A stretch of DNA of 64,000 nucleotides from Alsobacter metallidurans (GTDB lineage: Bacteria > Pseudomonadota > Alphaproteobacteria > Rhizobiales > Beijerinckiaceae), in NCBI RefSeq assembly GCF_014636935.1, contig NZ_BMES01000002.1, positions 310,001-374,000 on the forward strand, in the 5' to 3' direction. Below the pieces are notes generated by a model. That model saw nothing but the letters and a program-made list of their open reading frames with translations, ran no database searches and had not been told where the DNA came from. Below, piece by piece: positions 46,378 to 57,843 of the stretch. Both the position numbers and the translations under genes were made by a program. Position 1 is the first letter of the stretch. Each line of letters starts with the position of its first letter.

Positions 46378-47666
46378 GCGCGCCGCGCCTCGTCTGGTAT
46401 GGGGACGACTTCACGGGCGCGACCGACACGCTGGCGACGCTGGCCGGCTTCGGCCTGCGCGCGCTGCTCTTCCTGGACGTCCCCTCCCCGGAGCGGCTTG
46501 CGGCCGCCGGCCCACTGGACGCCATCGGCGTCGCGGGCGCGGCTCGCGCCATGGGGCCGGACGAGATGGCGACCGAGCTCGCGCCGGTGGGCGCCTTTTT
46601 TGCCAGAAGCGGCGCGCGGGTGTTGCACTACAAATGCTGCTCCACCTTCGACAGCGCCCCGCATGTGGGCAGCATCGGGGCCGCCTTGCGGGCGCTGCGG
46701 CCGCATGCTCCCAATCCGCTTGTCTCCATCCTGGGCGGGCAGCCGAGCCTCGGCCGCTATTGCGTGTTCGGCAACCTTTTCGCCCGCTCTGGCGCGGACG
46801 GCCCCGCGCACCGCATCGACCGGCATCCCACCATGGCGCGCCACCCGGTGACACCGATGGGCGAAGCCGACCTCGCCCGCCATCTTGCCGCGCAGGGGCT
46901 GGAGCGCATGGGGCGGATCGAGTATCCGGCCTACGCCGCCGGGGTGGAGGCGCTCGGGCGCGGTCTCAACGCGGCAGCCGCCGGCCATCCCGACGGCATG
47001 CTGCTGGACGTGTCCTGCCCGCATGATCTCGCCATCATCGGCCCGGCGCTCTGGGCGGCGGCCGAGGGCGCCCCGCTGCTGGCCGTAGGGGCAAGCAGCG
47101 TCGCACAGGCGCTCGCGGCGGCCTGGGGTGCGCAGGCCGTCGGCGCCACGCCGCTCGGCCCGGCAGCCGGCCCGGTATTCGTGCTCGCGGGCAGCCTCTC
47201 CCCGGTCACCAGGCGGCAAGTGGAGGCCGCACGAAACTATGAGAAGGTCTGCGTCGACGCCGGAAGCCTGGTGGGCAGCGACGCCTATCGCGATCGCGTG
47301 CTGGCGCAGGTCGCGGCGTTGCTGGGCGCGGGCCGCAACGTGCTCGCCGTTTCGGCCCCCCAGGAGGGTGGAACTCAATCCGTCACCCTTGAGCCGACAG
47401 CCGTTGCGGCATCGAGCGCACGCTTCGTCGCTGACCTTATTGCGCGCGCGCCGGTTCGGCGGCTCGGCGTAGCGGGCGGCGACACATCGAGCCAGGCCGT
47501 GAAGGCGCTCCGGCCTTGGGCGCTCCAGCACATCGCCACGATGCCGCCGGGCGTCGCCGTGTGCCGGGCGCGGTTCGATGAGCCTACGCTCGATGGCCTC
47601 GAGCTGATGCTCAAGGGCGGCCAGATGGGGGCCGAGACCCTGTTCGACGATTTCGTCAGCGGTTAA
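46374..47666 (+). CDS. Four-carbon acid sugar kinase family protein (DUF1537, OiaK-like)
   Basis: The 430-residue protein starts at GTG 46374, overlapping the RuBisCO-like stop; the frame is open upstream only inside that gene. The N-terminal sugar-binding domain has WYGDDFTGATDTLATL and LHYKCCSTFDSAPHVGSIG. The C-terminal nucleotide-binding domain has VLAGSLSPVTRRQVE and VAGGDTSSQAVKAL. DUF1537 kinases phosphorylate sugar acids, including threonate, erythronate and 3-oxo-isoapionate. Its coupling to a RuBisCO-like protein favours the last type. Absence of apionate oxidoreductases nearby leaves the true substrate open. Confidence 0.88.
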   Translation: MSAPRLVWYGDDFTGATDTLATLAGFGLRALLFLDVPSPERLAAAGPLDAIGVAGAARAMGPDEMATELAPVGAFFARSGARVLHYKCCSTFDSAPHVGSIGAALRALRPHAPNPLVSILGGQPSLGRYCVFGNLFARSGADGPAHRIDRHPTMARHPVTPMGEADLARHLAAQGLERMGRIEYPAYAAGVEALGRGLNAAAAGHPDGMLLDVSCPHDLAIIGPALWAAAEGAPLLAVGASSVAQALAAAWGAQAVGATPLGPAAGPVFVLAGSLSPVTRRQVEAARNYEKVCVDAGSLVGSDAYRDRVLAQVAALLGAGRNVLAVSAPQEGGTQSVTLEPTAVAASSARFVADLIARAPVRRLGVAGGDTSSQAVKALRPWALQHIATMPPGVAVCRARFDEPTLDGLELMLKGGQMGAETLFDDFVSG

Positions 47667-47681
47667 TGCGAGGGGCCGCGG

Positions 47682-47702
47682 AGCCTGCGAAGGCGGCAGG
47701 CT
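47682..47702 (+). terminator. Hairpin after the TRAP/RuBisCO-like operon
   Basis: AGCCTGC (47682-47688) and GCAGGCT (47696-47702) form a 7-bp stem with a 7-base loop, 16 bases after the kinase stop. The T tract is poor (ATTC). It probably ends the operon. Confidence 0.45.
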
Positions 47703-47827
47703 ATTCACGCGACGTCATTGTCAACGAAAAACGCTGCTCAGTCAGGAACCGTGCGCTCCCCATTCAGTTTAATCGCCGACAGATCAGCGAACGCGATCAC
47801 TACTGAAATACTTGGGAGCACCTGACG

Positions 47828-48343
47828 ATGCGAAACGTCCTGACTGGTATCGTGGACGTCTGCCGCGTATTGGCCTTGTTGATCCTGGCGGTATGCGCCG
47901 TCGGGTTGGGCTACCTCGCAGTCGTCACCCGCCTGCCGCCAAGCGCCGCGCCGCTCGCTCAGGCCGACAAGATCGGCCCAACCTATTCCCGCGCGCCCGC
48001 GCCTCTCGCGACGGCCGCGCTCCGCTCCACCACGACCGTCGACAAGGACGCTCCCAGGCAGGTCTCGGCGGCTACGCCGATCTCCACGGCCGCAGCAACG
48101 TCGCAGCAGCCTCCTGCTGCCCCGCGCGCCGCCGCCGAGGCGCGCGTTCAGACCGCCAATCTCGAGACCGGCACGCTTAACGACGCCTCCGACGAACTGT
48201 CGCAGCCGGTCGCGCCGAGCCGCCGGACGTCCAACAAGCGCACCGCGGGCGCGGCCGGCTGCGAATATTTCCGCAGCTTCGACCCGGCCACGCAGACCTA
48301 CCGCGCTTACGACGGCCGCATCCGCGAGTGCCGCGTCCGCTGA
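47828..48343 (+). CDS. Membrane-anchored protein with BA14K-like C-terminus
   Basis: The 171-residue protein has an N-terminal hydrophobic helix (about 12-34), a disordered Ala/Pro/Thr/Ser region to about 140, and a C-terminal motif CEYFRSFDPATQTYRAYDG followed by RIRECR. The motif fits the BA14K pattern (C, RSYDP, TY, DG, C), a short disulfide-closed module of Hyphomicrobiales immunoreactive proteins with proposed lectin-like properties. GGGAG lies about 9 bases before ATG. A bidirectional hairpin follows. Confidence 0.65.
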   Translation: MRNVLTGIVDVCRVLALLILAVCAVGLGYLAVVTRLPPSAAPLAQADKIGPTYSRAPAPLATAALRSTTTVDKDAPRQVSAATPISTAAATSQQPPAAPRAAAEARVQTANLETGTLNDASDELSQPVAPSRRTSNKRTAGAAGCEYFRSFDPATQTYRAYDGRIRECRVR

Positions 48344-48365
48344 GGATTACATCCGTGGAGAGACA

Positions 48366-48390
48366 CGGTCAGGCCGATCGGGCCTGACCG
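48366..48390. terminator. Bidirectional terminator hairpin
   Basis: A perfect 10-bp stem (CGGTCAGGCC with GGCCTGACCG, 5-base loop) sits between the convergent BA14K-like and RNase J genes. T-rich sequence after the stem is modest on both strands. Confidence 0.65.
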
Positions 48391-48400
48391 CTTGTGCGAG

Positions 48401-50068
48401 TCAGACCACCACCACGTGAACATGCACGGTGGGCTTCTTTCCCCACGCCTCGCCGACAGCTCCGCGCACGGCGCGCTCGACGGCGTTCTCGACCAGGTCG
48501 GCGTCCCGACGCCGCTGCTTTGGCAAGCTGCGCAGCACGTTCACGATCGCATCGTCGATCACGTCCTCGAAGGGCTCGCCCGTGCGGGTCTTCTGCGGCA
48601 GGCCGGTGATCTCGAAGCCCGGATCGCCGACAAGATCACCACGACCGTCGATCGCGATCGCAACCGAGACGACGCCCGCGAAAGACAGGCGCCGGCGTTC
48701 CTGGACGGTGGATTCGCCCGCGCTGATCAGCAGGTCGCCATCCTTGAACAGCCGGCCGTATGGAACCTCGTCGACGACGCCGGCCTTGCCGGGGCCGAGC
48801 AGCACCATGTCGCCGTCCTTGGCCACCACGACCTGCGGCACGTTCAGCGAGCGGGCCAGCTTGGCGTGCTCGTCGAGGTGCAGCGGCTCCCCGTGCACCG
48901 GCACGGCGACCTGCGGGCGAACCCACGAGTACATCCGCTCCAGCTCGCCGCGGCGGGGATGCCCGGACACATGCACCATGTGCGTGCGGTCGGTGATTAC
49001 CTCGACGCCGCTGCGGATCAGCGAGTTTACGATGCGGCCGACGGCCTTCTCGTTGCCCGGAATGGTCCGTGACGACAGGATCACGAGGTCGCCCGACGCC
49101 AGCGCGACGTCCGGATGCTGGTCCTCGGCCACGCGCGCCAGCGCGGCGCGGGGCTCGCCCTGGCTGCCGGTGAGCAGCGCCACGACCTTGTCGCGCGGCA
49201 GGTAGCCATAGGCGTCCGTGCCGCGGAAGGGCGGCAGGCCGTCGAGGTAGCCGCATTCGGTCGCGACCTGGATCACGCGATCCATGGCGCGGCCGATCGC
49301 AATGCATTCGCGGCCGTTGGCCAGCGCAGCCTCGGCGACGGCGCGGATGCGCGCCACGTTGGACGCGAAGGTGGTGACCGCCACGCGGTTCTTGGCAGCC
49401 CCGATGATCTCGGTGAGAGACTTGCCGACGTCGGCTTCCGACGGGCTCTCGCCGCCGCGCACCACGTTGGTGCTGTCGCAGATCAGCGCGAGCACGCCCT
49501 CGTCGCCAAGTTCGCGCAGCCGCTTCTCGTCCGTGATCCAGCTCGCGCCCGGCGTGGGATCGATCTTCCAGTCGCCCGTGTGCAGCGCCACGCCGGCCGG
49601 CGTGCGGATCGCCAGCGCGCAGGACTCGGGGATGGAATGCGCCATCCCGATGATCTCGATCGCGAACGGCCCGAGATTGATCGTGCCGCCCCGGTCGACG
49701 ACCGTCATCGGCACCTTCCGGCCCTGATCGTTGAAGCGCCGGACCTCGAGCAGGTTCGCGGCGAAGCGGGTCGCGAACACGGGAACCTGCAGCCGCGGCC
49801 ACAGGTCCGTCAGCGCGCCGATGTGGTCCTCGTGCGCGTGCGTGATGATGATGCCGAGCAGGTCCTTGCGGTTCTGCTCCAGGAAGCGGATGTCCGGCAT
49901 CAGGAGGTCGATGCCCGGCAGGTCATCGCCCGCGAAGGCGACCCCGCAATCCACCATGATCCATTTGCGGCGGCCCTTCGGCCCGAAGCCGTAAAGGGCG
50001 GCGTTCATGCCGATCTCGCCCAAACCGCCCAAAGGCACGAAGACGAGTTCGTCGTCGCCCAACGCCAT
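48401..50068 (-). CDS. rnj: Ribonuclease J
   Basis: The protein is 555 residues from ATG 50068 with CGGAGAG upstream; the ORF to 50098 adds an unlikely ten residues. The metallo-beta-lactamase core has THAHEDHIGA and HTGDWKID, and the beta-CASP part has DSTNVVRGGESPSE, ASNVARI and HVSGHPRRGEL. A C-terminal domain follows. RNase J combines endonuclease and 5'-3' exonuclease activity in rRNA and mRNA processing. Placement next to birA and nuoN is common in Hyphomicrobiales. Confidence 0.93.
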   Translation of the reverse strand: MALGDDELVFVPLGGLGEIGMNAALYGFGPKGRRKWIMVDCGVAFAGDDLPGIDLLMPDIRFLEQNRKDLLGIIITHAHEDHIGALTDLWPRLQVPVFATRFAANLLEVRRFNDQGRKVPMTVVDRGGTINLGPFAIEIIGMAHSIPESCALAIRTPAGVALHTGDWKIDPTPGASWITDEKRLRELGDEGVLALICDSTNVVRGGESPSEADVGKSLTEIIGAAKNRVAVTTFASNVARIRAVAEAALANGRECIAIGRAMDRVIQVATECGYLDGLPPFRGTDAYGYLPRDKVVALLTGSQGEPRAALARVAEDQHPDVALASGDLVILSSRTIPGNEKAVGRIVNSLIRSGVEVITDRTHMVHVSGHPRRGELERMYSWVRPQVAVPVHGEPLHLDEHAKLARSLNVPQVVVAKDGDMVLLGPGKAGVVDEVPYGRLFKDGDLLISAGESTVQERRRLSFAGVVSVAIAIDGRGDLVGDPGFEITGLPQKTRTGEPFEDVIDDAIVNVLRSLPKQRRRDADLVENAVERAVRGAVGEAWGKKPTVHVHVVVV

Positions 50069-50084
50069 TATGCAACTCTCCGGT

Positions 50085-50861
50085 TCATTGAAATTCATTC
50101 TGCAGGGCTGTCAGGAAGACATCGCCCGCCTCGATCGCAACCCTACGTGTCCCCTCGTCGAGGAGCAAACGACCATCCGGGTCGAGGTCCACGAAGATGC
50201 CGCGCCGGTCGCCGTCGGGACGGCGCACCGTGATGGCTTCGCCAAGCCCGCCCGCGCGCTCAAGCCATTCGCGGCGGATGAGCTGGAAGCCTCGGCCGGC
50301 GTCCCAGCGAGCCAGCGTCTCGGCCATCGTGTCAGACAATGCCGCGAACAATGGCGAGACACCCACGGGCAGGCCCTTGGCGCCCAGATTGGTCGCCGGA
50401 TAGGGCGTGTCGGCGGGGTTGTGAGCTGCGTTGACCCCAATCCCGATCACGACCGTCAGGTCTCCGCCGGGCGCCATGGAGCCTTCCACGAGGATGCCGG
50501 CCAGCTTGGCGCGATCCAGCAGCAGGTCATTCGGCCACTTCAGCGCCAGCCTGCCGGGCGACAACGCCGACACGGCCGAGACCGCCCGATGCAGCGCGAC
50601 GCCGGCCACGAAGCCGATTTGCGGCGCCAGGGCCGGCTGGCACGGCGTGCGCAGGAGGAGGCTGCAATAGAGGTTGCCGGGCGGAGAGGACCAGACCCGG
50701 CCATTGCGGCCCCTGCCCTGCCCCTGCTCGCGCGCCACGATCCACAACCGGCCGTGGTCGCCGGCGCGGCCGCGGGCCATGGCTTCGTCGTTGGTGGACC
50801 CGAGGCTTTCGAAGGCCTCGACCCGGTAACGGGATGCTTGCGCGGTCCGGCCCAGTTGCAC
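50085..50861 (-). CDS. birA: Biotin-[acetyl-CoA-carboxylase] ligase
   Basis: The 258-residue enzyme has GQGRGRNGRVWSS for biotinyl-AMP binding, ALKWPNDLLL with the catalytic Lys, and KLAGILVE. There is no N-terminal HTH, so it is a monofunctional ligase rather than a repressor. GTG 50861 lies one base after the nuoN stop, showing that it is read as the tail of the nuo operon. Confidence 0.93.
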   Translation of the reverse strand: MQLGRTAQASRYRVEAFESLGSTNDEAMARGRAGDHGRLWIVAREQGQGRGRNGRVWSSPPGNLYCSLLLRTPCQPALAPQIGFVAGVALHRAVSAVSALSPGRLALKWPNDLLLDRAKLAGILVEGSMAPGGDLTVVIGIGVNAAHNPADTPYPATNLGAKGLPVGVSPLFAALSDTMAETLARWDAGRGFQLIRREWLERAGGLGEAITVRRPDGDRRGIFVDLDPDGRLLLDEGTRRVAIEAGDVFLTALQNEFQ

Positions 50862-50862
50862 G

Positions 50863-52302
50863 TCAGAACAGCGACTTGGCGGCGGCCGTGGCGGCCGAGA
50901 CCAGCGGCGCCGGCCAAAGCCAGAACAGCAGGATGAAGGCGCCAGACAGCCCGGAGACGATCTTCAGCGTCGGCGCCATCGGCTCGAAAGCCACGGCCGG
51001 CTCGTCGAAATACATGATCTTGACGATGCGCAGATAGTAGTAGGTGCTCACCACGCTGGTCAGCACGCCGATCACCGCCAGCGTGTAGAGATGTGCATTC
51101 ACGGCTGCCGCGAACACGTACCATTTGGCGAAAAAGCCCGCGAGCGGCGGGATTCCGGCCAGCGAAAACATCAGCATCGCGAACACGAAAGCCGTGCCCG
51201 GGGCCGTGCGGCCCAGACCGGCGAGATCCTCGATGGTTTCCACATAACCGTCGGCGCGGCGCATGGACAGGATCACGGCGAAGGTTCCCAAGGTCATGAC
51301 GAGGTAGATCGCCATGTAGATGGCGACGCCCTGCACGCCGTCCGTGGTGCCCGCAGCGAGGCCGACAAGCGCGAAACCCATGTGGCCGATCGACGAATAG
51401 GCCATCAGGCGCTTGATGTTGCGCTGGCCGATGGCCGCGAAGGCGCCCAGCGCCATGGAGGCGATCGCCACGAAGACGATGATCTGCTGCCATTGGGACA
51501 GGATGCCGGGAAACGCCGTGATCACGACGCGCACGGCCAGCGCCATGGCGGCCATTTTGGGGGCGGCGGCGAAGAAGGCCGTCACAGGCGTAGGCGCGCC
51601 CTCGTAAACGTCCGGCGTCCACATGTGAAACGGCACGGCAGAGATCTTGAAGCACAGGCCCGCCATCACGAACACGAGGCCGAACACCACGCCGGTGGAG
51701 CCGTTGTCCTTCAGTGCGGCCGCGATGCCGCCAAACGAGACCGAACCCGTGAAGCCATAGACCAGCGACGCGCCGTAGAGCAGCATCCCGGACGAGAGCG
51801 CCCCCAGCACGAAATATTTCAGGCCTGCCTCGGTGGCGCGGACATTGTCCCGGTGAAAGGCCGCGACGACGTAGAGCGCGAGGCTCATCAACTCGAGGCC
51901 GAGATAAAGCGCAATCAGATCGCCGGCCGAGATCATCATCATCATGCCGATCGTCGAGAGAACGATCAGGATGGGATACTCGAACCGCTGCACGCGCTCG
52001 TCGCGCCAGTAATCGATCGACATCACGAGCGCCACGGCGGAGCCGATGATGGCCGCGATCTTCATGAACTTGGCGAAGTCGTCCTGCACGAAGGAGCCGT
52101 TGAACGTCACGGCGCGGCCGGTGCGGGTCATCACCAGGACGCCGACCACGACAAGCAGCGCCAGCGCCAAGCCGTTGATCAACCCGACGGACCGATCGCC
52201 CCGGATGGCTCCAAGCAGCACCAGGGCGAGCGCCCCGATGGCCAGGATGATCTCCGGCAGCGCGAGGCCCAATGCCGGAACGGCGGCTGTCAATCCAGGC
52301 AT
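50863..52302 (-). CDS. nuoN: NADH-quinone oxidoreductase subunit N
   Basis: The 479-residue antiporter-like membrane subunit of complex I has about 14 hydrophobic helices. Typical signatures are [18 protein letters not shown] with the conserved Glu, and [22 protein letters not shown] with the conserved Lys. It contributes one proton channel. It is 10 bases after nuoM. Confidence 0.95.
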   Translation of the reverse strand: MPGLTAAVPALGLALPEIILAIGALALVLLGAIRGDRSVGLINGLALALLVVVGVLVMTRTGRAVTFNGSFVQDDFAKFMKIAAIIGSAVALVMSIDYWRDERVQRFEYPILIVLSTIGMMMMISAGDLIALYLGLELMSLALYVVAAFHRDNVRATEAGLKYFVLGALSSGMLLYGASLVYGFTGSVSFGGIAAALKDNGSTGVVFGLVFVMAGLCFKISAVPFHMWTPDVYEGAPTPVTAFFAAAPKMAAMALAVRVVITAFPGILSQWQQIIVFVAIASMALGAFAAIGQRNIKRLMAYSSIGHMGFALVGLAAGTTDGVQGVAIYMAIYLVMTLGTFAVILSMRRADGYVETIEDLAGLGRTAPGTAFVFAMLMFSLAGIPPLAGFFAKWYVFAAAVNAHLYTLAVIGVLTSVVSTYYYLRIVKIMYFDEPAVAFEPMAPTLKIVSGLSGAFILLFWLWPAPLVSAATAAAKSLF

Positions 52303-52312
52303 CGAACGGTCC

Positions 52313-53821
52313 TCAGTGCGCCAGGGCGGCGGTTTTCGCAGCGGCGCCGAGCGCAGCCTGCGTGGTCTTAAGCAGGGAGTCTGTGGAAGCCGCGAAGGCG
52401 TCCAGCACGGGGGCCGGATGCACGCCGTAGTAGATCGTCAGCAGGATCAGCGGAACAAGCAGGCCGAGCTCGCGCGGCGACAGGTCTAGCATGCCCTTCA
52501 GGCTCGGCTTCTCGAAGGGGCCGAACATCACGCGGGCGAACAGCCAGAGCGCATAGCAGGCCGACAGGATCACGCCCGTGGTGGCGATGAACGCCACCCA
52601 GGTGTTGGCCCGGAACGCGCCCAGCAGCGTCAGGAACTCGCCGACGAAGCCCGAGGTGCCCGGCAGGCCGACATTCGCCATGGTGAACACCATGAAGGCG
52701 ACGGCGTAGCGCGGCATACGGTCGGTCAGGCCGCCATAGGCCGCGATGTCGCGGGTGTGCATGCGGTCGTAGACGACGCCGACGCACAGGAACAGCGCGC
52801 CCGACACGATGCCGTGGCTCACCATCTGGAACATCGCGCCCTGGATGCCCTGCGGCGTAAGCGTGAATAGCCCCATGGTGACGAAGCCCATATGCGCCAC
52901 GGACGAATAAGCGATGAGCTTCTTCATGTCCTCCTGCATGAGGGCGACCAGCGACGTGTAGACGATCGCGATCACCGACAGCGCGAAGACGAAGGGCGCG
53001 AAATACAGCGACGCATCCGGGAACATCGGGATCGAGAACCGGATGAAGCCATAGCCGCCCATCTTCAGCAGGATTGCGGCGAGGATCACCGAACCGGCCG
53101 TCGGCGCCTCGACGTGCGCGTCGGGGAGCCAGGTGTGCACCGGCCACATCGGCATCTTCACCGCGAAGGAGGCGAAGAAGGCGAGCCACAACCAGTACTG
53201 CATGCCGTGCGGGAACTTGTGCGCCAGCAGCGTCGGGATGTCGGTGGTGCCCGCGTCCCAGTACATCGCCATGATGGCGACCAGCATCAGCAGCGAGCCG
53301 AGCAGCGTATAGAGAAAGAACTTGAAGCTGGCGTAGATGCGCCGCTTGCCGCCCCAGATGCCGATGATCAGGAACATCGGGATCAGGCCGGCCTCGAAGA
53401 AGACGTAGAACAGCACAAGGTCGAGCGACGCGAAGACGCCGATCATCAGCGTCTCCAGCACCAGGAAGGCGATGAAGTATTCCTTGATGCGTTTCTCGAC
53501 CGAGACCCACGACGCCACGATGCAGAACGGCATCAGGAACGTGGTCAGCATCACGAACGGCATCGAGAAGCCGTCCACGCCGAGCTTGAAGCGGATCGTC
53601 TCGGAGAGCCAGGAGCCGTCTTCCACCAGCTGAAAAGCCGGGTTGGCGATGTCGAAGCGCCCCCAGGCCACCAGCGACAGCAGGAAGGTCGCGACCGTCG
53701 CGAGCAGCGAGATCCAGCGGATATTCTTCTGGCCGGCTTCCGTGTCGTCGCGCGTGATCAGGACGAACAGCGCGCCGGCGAGCGGCAGGACGAGGAGGCC
53801 CGTGAGCAGGTGGGACATCAT
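52313..53821 (-). CDS. nuoM: NADH-quinone oxidoreductase subunit M
   Basis: The 502-residue proton-channel subunit has [17 protein letters not shown] (conserved Glu), [23 protein letters not shown] (conserved Lys) and [12 protein letters not shown]. It starts at ATG 53821, one base after the nuoL stop, so the genes are translationally coupled. Confidence 0.95.
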   Translation of the reverse strand: MMSHLLTGLLVLPLAGALFVLITRDDTEAGQKNIRWISLLATVATFLLSLVAWGRFDIANPAFQLVEDGSWLSETIRFKLGVDGFSMPFVMLTTFLMPFCIVASWVSVEKRIKEYFIAFLVLETLMIGVFASLDLVLFYVFFEAGLIPMFLIIGIWGGKRRIYASFKFFLYTLLGSLLMLVAIMAMYWDAGTTDIPTLLAHKFPHGMQYWLWLAFFASFAVKMPMWPVHTWLPDAHVEAPTAGSVILAAILLKMGGYGFIRFSIPMFPDASLYFAPFVFALSVIAIVYTSLVALMQEDMKKLIAYSSVAHMGFVTMGLFTLTPQGIQGAMFQMVSHGIVSGALFLCVGVVYDRMHTRDIAAYGGLTDRMPRYAVAFMVFTMANVGLPGTSGFVGEFLTLLGAFRANTWVAFIATTGVILSACYALWLFARVMFGPFEKPSLKGMLDLSPRELGLLVPLILLTIYYGVHPAPVLDAFAASTDSLLKTTQAALGAAAKTAALAH

Positions 53822-53822
53822 C

Positions 53823-55841
<2,019 letters not shown>

Positions 55842-55872
55842 GTCCGTTTCCCGTCGGGGGACTTACCCCGAG

Positions 55873-56181
55873 TCAGCCCTTCATCATGTTGATGTCCTCA
55901 ACCGCGATGGTGCCGCGGTTGCGGAAATAGACGACGAGGATCGCCAGCCCGATGGCGGCTTCGGCCGCCGCCACGGTGAGGATCAAAAGCGCGAAGACCT
56001 GGCCGACGAGGTCGCCGCCGAAGGTCGAGAAGGCCACCAGGTTGATGTTGACGCCGAGCAGGATGAGCTCGACCGACATCAGGATCACGATGACGTTCTT
56101 GCGGTTGATGAAGATGCCGAACACGCCCAGCGTGAACAGCATGGCGGCGACGGTCAGGTAGTGCCCGAGTCCGATGATCAT
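55873..56181 (-). CDS. nuoK: NADH-quinone oxidoreductase subunit K
   Basis: This 102-residue three-helix membrane subunit has the conserved Glu in [13 protein letters not shown] and in [13 protein letters not shown], part of the central proton axis of complex I. It is 10 bases after nuoJ. Confidence 0.95.
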   Translation of the reverse strand: MIIGLGHYLTVAAMLFTLGVFGIFINRKNVIVILMSVELILLGVNINLVAFSTFGGDLVGQVFALLILTVAAAEAAIGLAILVVYFRNRGTIAVEDINMMKG

Positions 56182-56191
56182 CGTCTAGCCC

Positions 56192-56806
56192 TCAAACGCC
56201 CTGCCCGAACGGCACTTTCTTGATCTCGACCGCATCCTGCGGCGTACGGGCGACCTGCCGTGAGATGTCCTGGCGCTTCACGCCGGGCTTGTGGCGCAGC
56301 GTGAGCACGATGGCCCCGATCATCGCCACCAGCAGGATCAGGCCCGACGCCTGGAAGAAGTAGAGATATTGCGTATAGAGCACGCGCCCGAGCGCTTCCG
56401 TGTTGCTCACCAGCGCATCGGCCGAAGGCGCAGCCGTGACCGGCACCTTCAGCGCCCCCGGCTGCACCAGATAGGTGGTCACCACCAGCACGAGCTCGAT
56501 CAGCAGCATCAGCGCCACGACCGCGCCGAAGGGCAGGTAGCTCAGGAAGCCTTGCCGCAACTCGGCGAAGTCCACGTCCAGCATCATGACGACGAACAGG
56601 AAGAGCACCGCCACCGCGCCGACATAAACGACCACAAGGATCATCGCCAGGAACTCGGCGCCCATCAGCAGGAAGAGCCCAGCCGCGTTCACAAAGGCGA
56701 GGATCAGGAACAGCACCGAATGAACCGGGTTCTTCGACGAGATCACCATCAGGGCCGACGCCAGGGTGATGCCCGCGAAGAGGTAGAAGAAGAAGGCGGC
56801 CGCCAT
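56192..56806 (-). CDS. nuoJ: NADH-quinone oxidoreductase subunit J
   Basis: The protein is 204 residues from ATG 56806 (GAGG upstream); the longer ORF start at 56866 is not supported. Five helices include AEFLAMILVVVYVGAVAVLFLFVVMML, whose pi-bulge helix is central to coupling. It is separated from nuoI by about 200 bases, the largest gap in the operon. Confidence 0.95.
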   Translation of the reverse strand: MAAAFFFYLFAGITLASALMVISSKNPVHSVLFLILAFVNAAGLFLLMGAEFLAMILVVVYVGAVAVLFLFVVMMLDVDFAELRQGFLSYLPFGAVVALMLLIELVLVVTTYLVQPGALKVPVTAAPSADALVSNTEALGRVLYTQYLYFFQASGLILLVAMIGAIVLTLRHKPGVKRQDISRQVARTPQDAVEIKKVPFGQGV

Positions 56807-57005
56807 CGTGCAGGTCCTCACCGGCCGTCGGGCGACGGCCTCGTCTGATCCTCGGAACCAAGCCATCCGGCCCGGATCTCAGTGCGGAGAACGGCCGAAC
56901 ACGGCCATCCTGGAACTCTTGGCGTCGGCAAGGACGCCGCGCCGTCTATAGACGCCGATTCCCGGAGCGACAACCCAACTTCGGACTGCCTCCGGCCAAC
57001 GGCGC

Positions 57006-57494
57006 TCAGCGATACGGCGCGTCCTGCGCGATGTTGCGCGCAATCTCGCGCTCCCACCGGGCTCCGTTATCGAGCAGCCGTTCCTTGTCGTAGAACAGCT
57101 CCTCGCGGGTCTCGGTGGAGAACTCCATGTTCGGGCCTTCGACGATGGCGTCCACCGGGCAGGCTTCCTGGCAAAAGCCGCAATAGATGCACTTCGTCAT
57201 GTCGATGTCGTAGCGGGTCGTGCGCCGCGTGCCGTCGTTGCGGCGCGGGCCGGCCTCGATGGTGATCGCCTGCGCCGGGCAGATCGCCTCGCACAGCTTG
57301 CACGCAATGCAGCGCTCCTCGCCGTTTGGATAGCGGCGCAGCGCATGCTCGCCCCGGAAGCGCGGCGAGATCTGGCCGCGCTCATAGGGATAATTCAGCG
57401 TCGGCTTCGGCTTGAAGAAGTAGCGCATGGACAGCACGAACGCGTCCAGGAACTCCTTCAGGATCAAAGACTTTGCAGCCTGGGCGAATGCCAT
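57006..57494 (-). CDS. nuoI: NADH-quinone oxidoreductase subunit I (2 x [4Fe-4S])
   Basis: The protein is 162 residues from ATG 57494 with GGGAGAG upstream. It has two ferredoxin motifs, [12 protein letters not shown] and [12 protein letters not shown], holding clusters N6a and N6b that pass electrons toward N2. Length is normal for alphaproteobacteria. Confidence 0.96.
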   Translation of the reverse strand: MAFAQAAKSLILKEFLDAFVLSMRYFFKPKPTLNYPYERGQISPRFRGEHALRRYPNGEERCIACKLCEAICPAQAITIEAGPRRNDGTRRTTRYDIDMTKCIYCGFCQEACPVDAIVEGPNMEFSTETREELFYDKERLLDNGARWEREIARNIAQDAPYR

Positions 57495-57596
57495 TCGGGT
57501 CTCTCCCGGCGCTCTCGCGCCGTTTGCATTTGATCGGCGCTCGCGCGCCATCTCGTCACCACGCCGTTCAGGACCCCTGCCCTGCCGGCGCGCCAT

Positions 57597-57842
57597 TCAG
57601 CGTCCCGCGATCGTCAACCCCAGCAGGTATCCGATCACCGGGAAAAACAGCACGGTCCCGATGAAGAGCACGATGCGCAGAATGCGCAACTTGCGTTCGA
57701 AGACCGCCTTTTGCTCCGCGCTGCTGGAATCGTCCAGCTTGCGAAGCCTTCCCTCCACCACGCCGCTGACGACGCGATAGTCGACATAGCCAAGCGCCAG
57801 TCCGACCCCGGCCCCGATCAGGCCCGCGACGGACGGCTCCAT
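57597..57842 (-). CDS. Small two-helix membrane protein inserted in the nuo operon
   Basis: The 81-residue protein has hydrophobic segments at about 5-22 (VAGLIGAGVGLALGYVDY) and 56-78 (VLFIGTVLFFPVIGYLLGLTI) around a charged helix (EQKAVFERKLRILR). It is not a standard complex I subunit. ATG 57842 lies one base after the nuoH stop (TGA-G-ATG), so it is translated with nuoH, and it precedes nuoI by about 100 bases. It could be an accessory or assembly factor, or an unrelated passenger; no family is recognised. Confidence 0.75.
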   Translation of the reverse strand: MEPSVAGLIGAGVGLALGYVDYRVVSGVVEGRLRKLDDSSSAEQKAVFERKLRILRIVLFIGTVLFFPVIGYLLGLTIAGR

Positions 57843-57843
57843 C

